From Owenweeksia sp965229445 (lineage in GTDB: Bacteria > Bacteroidota > Bacteroidia > Flavobacteriales > Schleiferiaceae): a stretch of DNA of 64,000 bases. Position 1 is the stretch's first letter; each line of letters begins with the position of its first letter. Both the position numbers and the translations under genes were made by a program. A model generated the notes under the pieces. The model was not told the origin of the DNA. It searched no databases and was given only the letters and a program-made list of their open reading frames with translations. Positions 61,230 to 64,000 of this stretch are shown piece by piece. The DNA is taken from the NCBI GenBank assembly GCA_965229445.1, contig OZ245876.1:1736001-1800000 (forward strand), given 5' to 3'.

Positions 61230-61400
61230 CTATACATATTAACATCAGGGGCAGGTCTTCTGACTTTCCTTTCTTCAGCGCCTTCCCACCACGCTGCTAG
61301 CGTGGCAGTGGCTAAGATGGCTGAAGGTTTCAATAAGGATTACAGCTTCAGGAAAAGTTCCGGATTTACACCGGATTCCCTTTTAATTATGATACCCTGG
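61230..61400 (-). promoter_or_regulatory. Cobalamin (B12) riboswitch
   Basis: On the minus strand the aptamer core is clear: GGGAATCCGGTGTAAATCCGG, then CTGAAGCTGTAA, GCCACTGCCACG with a GCTAGC hairpin, and the B12 box GAAAGTCAGAAGACCTGCC (complement 61251-61268). This is the class I cobalamin riboswitch layout. It leaves about 95 nt to the first start codon at 61134 for an expression platform. It should switch off the three-gene corrinoid-uptake operon when adenosylcobalamin is abundant. A dyad GATACC-CT-GGTATC (61391-61404) borders its 5' end. Confidence 0.95.
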
Positions 61401-61465
61401 TATCAAAAACCTCTGATGGAACAAACTTACAATATCTGCGGCAGCAAGCATTCTTTATAGCTAAC

Positions 61466-61502
61466 AAAAAAAAATCCCGGTACAGACTAGCCATACCGGG
61501 AT
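61466..61502 (-). terminator. Intrinsic terminator of the FKBP gene
   Basis: Stem ATCCCGGTA / TACCGGGAT with a 12-nt loop; on the minus strand nine or more T follow. It lies 22 bp after the FKBP stop and insulates the riboswitch operon. Confidence 0.9.
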
Positions 61503-61523
61503 AAGCAGCATCTTCATTTCTCT

Positions 61524-61952
61524 TTACACAATCTCCACCAACTCTAGTTCAAAGGTGAGATCCTTGCCAGCCAGAGGATGATTCGCATCAACCATGATAG
61601 TTGATTCCTTTACCTCCGTAATGGTTAATCTTATTTCTTGACCTTCGGGGGTTTGTGACATCAAAGGCATTCCTACTTCAGGTTTAATTTCTTCGGGTAG
61701 TTGACTTCTTGGCACTTCGTGTATCAGGTCATTTCTATAATCTCCATATGCTTCAGCAGATGGAATATTAACAGTTTTAGACTCTGCCACAGACATGTCA
61801 ATCAGGGCCTTTTCAAAGCCGGGAATGATCATTCCCTGTCCCATTGTGAATTCCAGAGGCTCGCGCTCACGTGAAGAGTCAAATACTTCACCGTCAGATA
61901 GCGTTCCGGTGTAGTGGACCTTTACCGTGTCATTCGCTTTTACCTTACTCAT
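61524..61952 (-). CDS. FKBP-type peptidyl-prolyl isomerase (SlyD-like)
   Basis: 142 residues. The FKBP domain (about 3-68, 120-142) is split by an IF insert as in SlyD: VKVHYTGTLSDGEVFDSS, LEFTMGQGMIIPGFEKALIDM, the flap insert EAYGDYRNDLIHEVPRSQLP, and NHPLAGKDLTFELELVEI. The His-rich metal-binding tail of E. coli SlyD is absent. Cytoplasmic folding helper. Own terminator. Confidence 0.95.
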   Translation of the reverse strand: MSKVKANDTVKVHYTGTLSDGEVFDSSREREPLEFTMGQGMIIPGFEKALIDMSVAESKTVNIPSAEAYGDYRNDLIHEVPRSQLPEEIKPEVGMPLMSQTPEGQEIRLTITEVKESTIMVDANHPLAGKDLTFELELVEIV

Positions 61953-62037
61953 GATATAGTTTTAATAATTCTTAAAACCTACAGCGCAATATCCTTACCG
62001 CTTATTAATAAGTGACTAATTGTCAGAAAATCAATGA

Positions 62038-62973
62038 CTACATCAATGAGCCTGCTTCCGGCACCAGAGCTTTTGGAATTTCTTCTTCCAGAATGGTTTC
62101 TTTTAAATCTATTTCAATCACTCTGCTAATAGCGTGTAGCGCAACATCTGTTTTCCAATTCTCAAATGGGTTGGAAAGTACTTTTCCAAACACGTAGATC
62201 TGATAAAAAATCCAACCCACAATGGTGGTCACAGGTATGATCATCAAGGAAGCAGACAGGTCAATAAAGGATTCTACAAACGCAAATGGAAAGAAGAATA
62301 TAAACAGACTTAAGAAGGCCATGGTATAATAGTCATAGGGGCGAGGGAGGGGAGTACTCTTAATTCTTTCCGCCCTGCCTTGTAAATCTGTAAGACGTGT
62401 TATGGTGTCATCCATTTGAAGATAGCTGAAGATATCCATTTTCTCCTGAGTTTGCAGCTCTTTAATGATGGAGCCATTGAGCATGCCAATTTGGGTAACC
62501 TTATTCGTCATACCCATTATTCGATCATATTCTTCTTTAGGAAGGTAGCTGCCAATTTCCTGATCCCATAAGGCTTTATCCTTTTGATTTCTAAGTTGTA
62601 GCCGCAGGGCATTCACCCAGGCTATTTGTTGCCTAACCAAGGCATTACCAACCTGCTTAATATCCTCAGGAACATTATACGGGTTAACAATAGTTAAAGC
62701 CATTCTCATAAAACTCCGACTCTCATTAACCACGCCACCCCATATTTTTCGCGCTTCCCACCACCGGTCATAAGCCGATGAATTTCTAAAACCGAGAATT
62801 ATTGCCAGGGCGGTACCGAGTATCGCTACCACCGAGGTGGGAACGGCCAATTCTTCTTTGTCAAGCGGAACATGTATGTACCAGGCGAGACTTGCGCAGA
62901 CCACACTATATAGGATGTTCTTCCATGAGTATCTGATGGCCGTATCTAAGCGCAGATGATTTCTTGTAATCAT
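62038..62973 (-). CDS. Bestrophin-family anion channel
   Basis: 311 residues. The N-terminal region with FRNSSAYDRWWEARKIWGGVVNESRSF (61-87) is the bestrophin signature (GFRNxxAYDRWWEGR). Four hydrophobic segments (about 19-37, 46-62, 217-234, 240-260) and helical cytoplasmic parts. It forms pentameric chloride or cation-permeable channels in this family. It is divergent from the AI-2E family gene. Confidence 0.92.
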   Translation of the reverse strand: MITRNHLRLDTAIRYSWKNILYSVVCASLAWYIHVPLDKEELAVPTSVVAILGTALAIILGFRNSSAYDRWWEARKIWGGVVNESRSFMRMALTIVNPYNVPEDIKQVGNALVRQQIAWVNALRLQLRNQKDKALWDQEIGSYLPKEEYDRIMGMTNKVTQIGMLNGSIIKELQTQEKMDIFSYLQMDDTITRLTDLQGRAERIKSTPLPRPYDYYTMAFLSLFIFFFPFAFVESFIDLSASLMIIPVTTIVGWIFYQIYVFGKVLSNPFENWKTDVALHAISRVIEIDLKETILEEEIPKALVPEAGSLM

Positions 62974-63145
62974 ATTCTTTTTGGATGGTTTTTAGTCATA
63001 AAGTTGAGATTCCAGCCGAAATATAGTAAGAATGTATTTGTCCTGAGAACTCAGCTTTTACCGCAGAAGCGGTTTGGATTTAGAACACACCCTTAAAGGT
63101 CTTAAGGATTTAACTAATTTGGTCATTTTCACCTTTGAGCAACTT

Positions 63146-64000
63146 ATGAATAAAGATTCAGCGAACAGCTTTTCCGTGATATTGCTTGCGGTATCCATCT
63201 CCATCGTTTTCTTGTCCATGATTTCAGGTTTCCTCATGTCCATATTAATGGCGGCGATCTTTAGTGGACTTTTACATCCTCTTTACCTTAAGTTTCTCAA
63301 AAGATTTAAAGGGAAAAAAATACTGTCAGCCCTGCTAACCTTGCTGATATTTTTCTTTATCGTGCTGATACCGGTAGCTGGTTTAATGGCCGTGTTGGTA
63401 GAGCAGGCTTTGAGTGCCAGCCAAACGCTTGGGCCACTTATTCGCCGAGAGCTTAGCGAACCCAATGATCTCATTAGCCAAATTCAGTCATTACCTATAG
63501 TTCATAGCATTTTTCCCAATCCGGAAGCCCTGGCCGATGGGCTGGAAAAACTAGTGCAGGGAGCGGGAGGATTTGTGGTCAACAACCTCTCTAAGGCCAC
63601 AACCGGAGCGGCTAATTTTCTGTTTCAGTTCTTCGTTATGCTTTTCACCATGTACTACTTTCTGGTGTACGGCAGACAATACCTTAGTACCATACTTTAC
63701 AGTCTTCCACTAAATTCTAAGGACGAACAGCGCTTGCTGGACAAATTTACCAGCGTAACCCGAGCTACCTTGAAGGGAACATTCATCATTGGTGCCATCC
63801 AGGGTGCTATGGGGGGAGTAGCCATGTGGATGGCAGGCATTCCCAATACCCTATTTTGGGGTGTAATTATGGCCGTATTTGCAGTGATTCCTGCTATTGG
63901 GCCGGCTATAATTTGGCTACCTGCCTCAATTTTTCTGTTTGTAACTGGTGAAACCGGGGCTGCCATCGCTTTGTTTCTTTTTGGTGCGATAGCGGTGAGT
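63146..64000 (+). CDS. AI-2E family transporter (partial, C-terminus beyond right edge)
   Basis: The frame is open from ATG 63146 to the window end (285 codons, no stop), so the C-terminal part is missing. N-terminal hydrophobic segments (about 9-45 and 58-82), a soluble helical region (about 85-145), then repeated membrane helices. The pattern IGAIQGAMGGVAMWMAGIPNTLFWGVIMAVFAVIPAIGPAIIWLP (split; about 212-257) is typical of AI-2E/PerM exporters (about 350-370 residues in full). Substrate unknown; the family exports autoinducer-2 or ions/small molecules. Confidence 0.9.
   Translation, partial: MNKDSANSFSVILLAVSISIVFLSMISGFLMSILMAAIFSGLLHPLYLKFLKRFKGKKILSALLTLLIFFFIVLIPVAGLMAVLVEQALSASQTLGPLIRRELSEPNDLISQIQSLPIVHSIFPNPEALADGLEKLVQGAGGFVVNNLSKATTGAANFLFQFFVMLFTMYYFLVYGRQYLSTILYSLPLNSKDEQRLLDKFTSVTRATLKGTFIIGAIQGAMGGVAMWMAGIPNTLFWGVIMAVFAVIPAIGPAIIWLPASIFLFVTGETGAAIALFLFGAIAVS

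Overview
The window looks like the chromosome of a marine-type Bacteroidota, probably Flavobacteriales. Five things point this way: four proteins end in type IX secretion (T9SS) sorting domains, TAnnTTTG promoter elements occur, Shine-Dalgarno sequences are weak or absent, several genes use TTG starts, and the TPR histidine kinases, BtuG/BtuB-like locus and ABC-F protein are of Bacteroidota type. No rRNA, tRNA or CRISPR array was seen.

Layout. 1-5100 (minus strand) is a three-gene operon: a J-like protein with a CFI-box C-terminus, a membrane-anchored coiled-coil protein whose C-terminal domain resembles GrpE, and a long Hsp70 cut by the left edge. Upstream lies 0.8 kb of non-coding DNA full of hairpins (5132-5193, 5322-5381, 5565-5596, 5720-5801), then a tyrosine recombinase whose C-terminus resembles integron integrases. 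The whole left end looks like an accessory, possibly integron-like, region. 7.5-29 kb is ordinary chromosome: hydrolases, a C1 peptidase, an ECF sigma/anti-sigma pair, two TPR histidine kinases around an AlbA_2/Schlafen protein, S1/P1 nuclease, MFS exporter, PhzF-like protein, beta-CASP hydrolase, TrkA-TrkH potassium uptake and ABC-F. A probable small RNA of about 120 nt lies at 23371-23492.

29.8-36.2 kb is a tightly overlapping biosynthetic operon: FAD oxidoreductase, methyltransferase, type III polyketide synthase, FabI-like reductase, FabZ-like dehydratase, FabF-like ketosynthase, acyl carrier protein and phosphopantetheinyl transferase. It plausibly builds a dedicated acyl starter, condenses it to an alkyl-resorcinol, pyrone or quinone-type ring, then methylates and oxidises it.

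37.3-56 kb holds three consecutive secreted proteins of 921, 2167 and 2948 residues. They are built from shuffled Ig-like domains, nucleoside-hydrolase-like or CotH/lamin-tail domains, and 4, 32 and 28 copies of a 32-residue four-cysteine module (96-bp tandem repeats). All three end in T9SS sorting domains.

57-61.4 kb is a cobalamin-riboswitch operon: a T9SS-sorted two-repeat protein, a BtuB-like TonB receptor and a BtuG-like beta-propeller lipoprotein. The right end carries an FKBP isomerase, a bestrophin channel and an AI-2E family transporter cut by the right edge.
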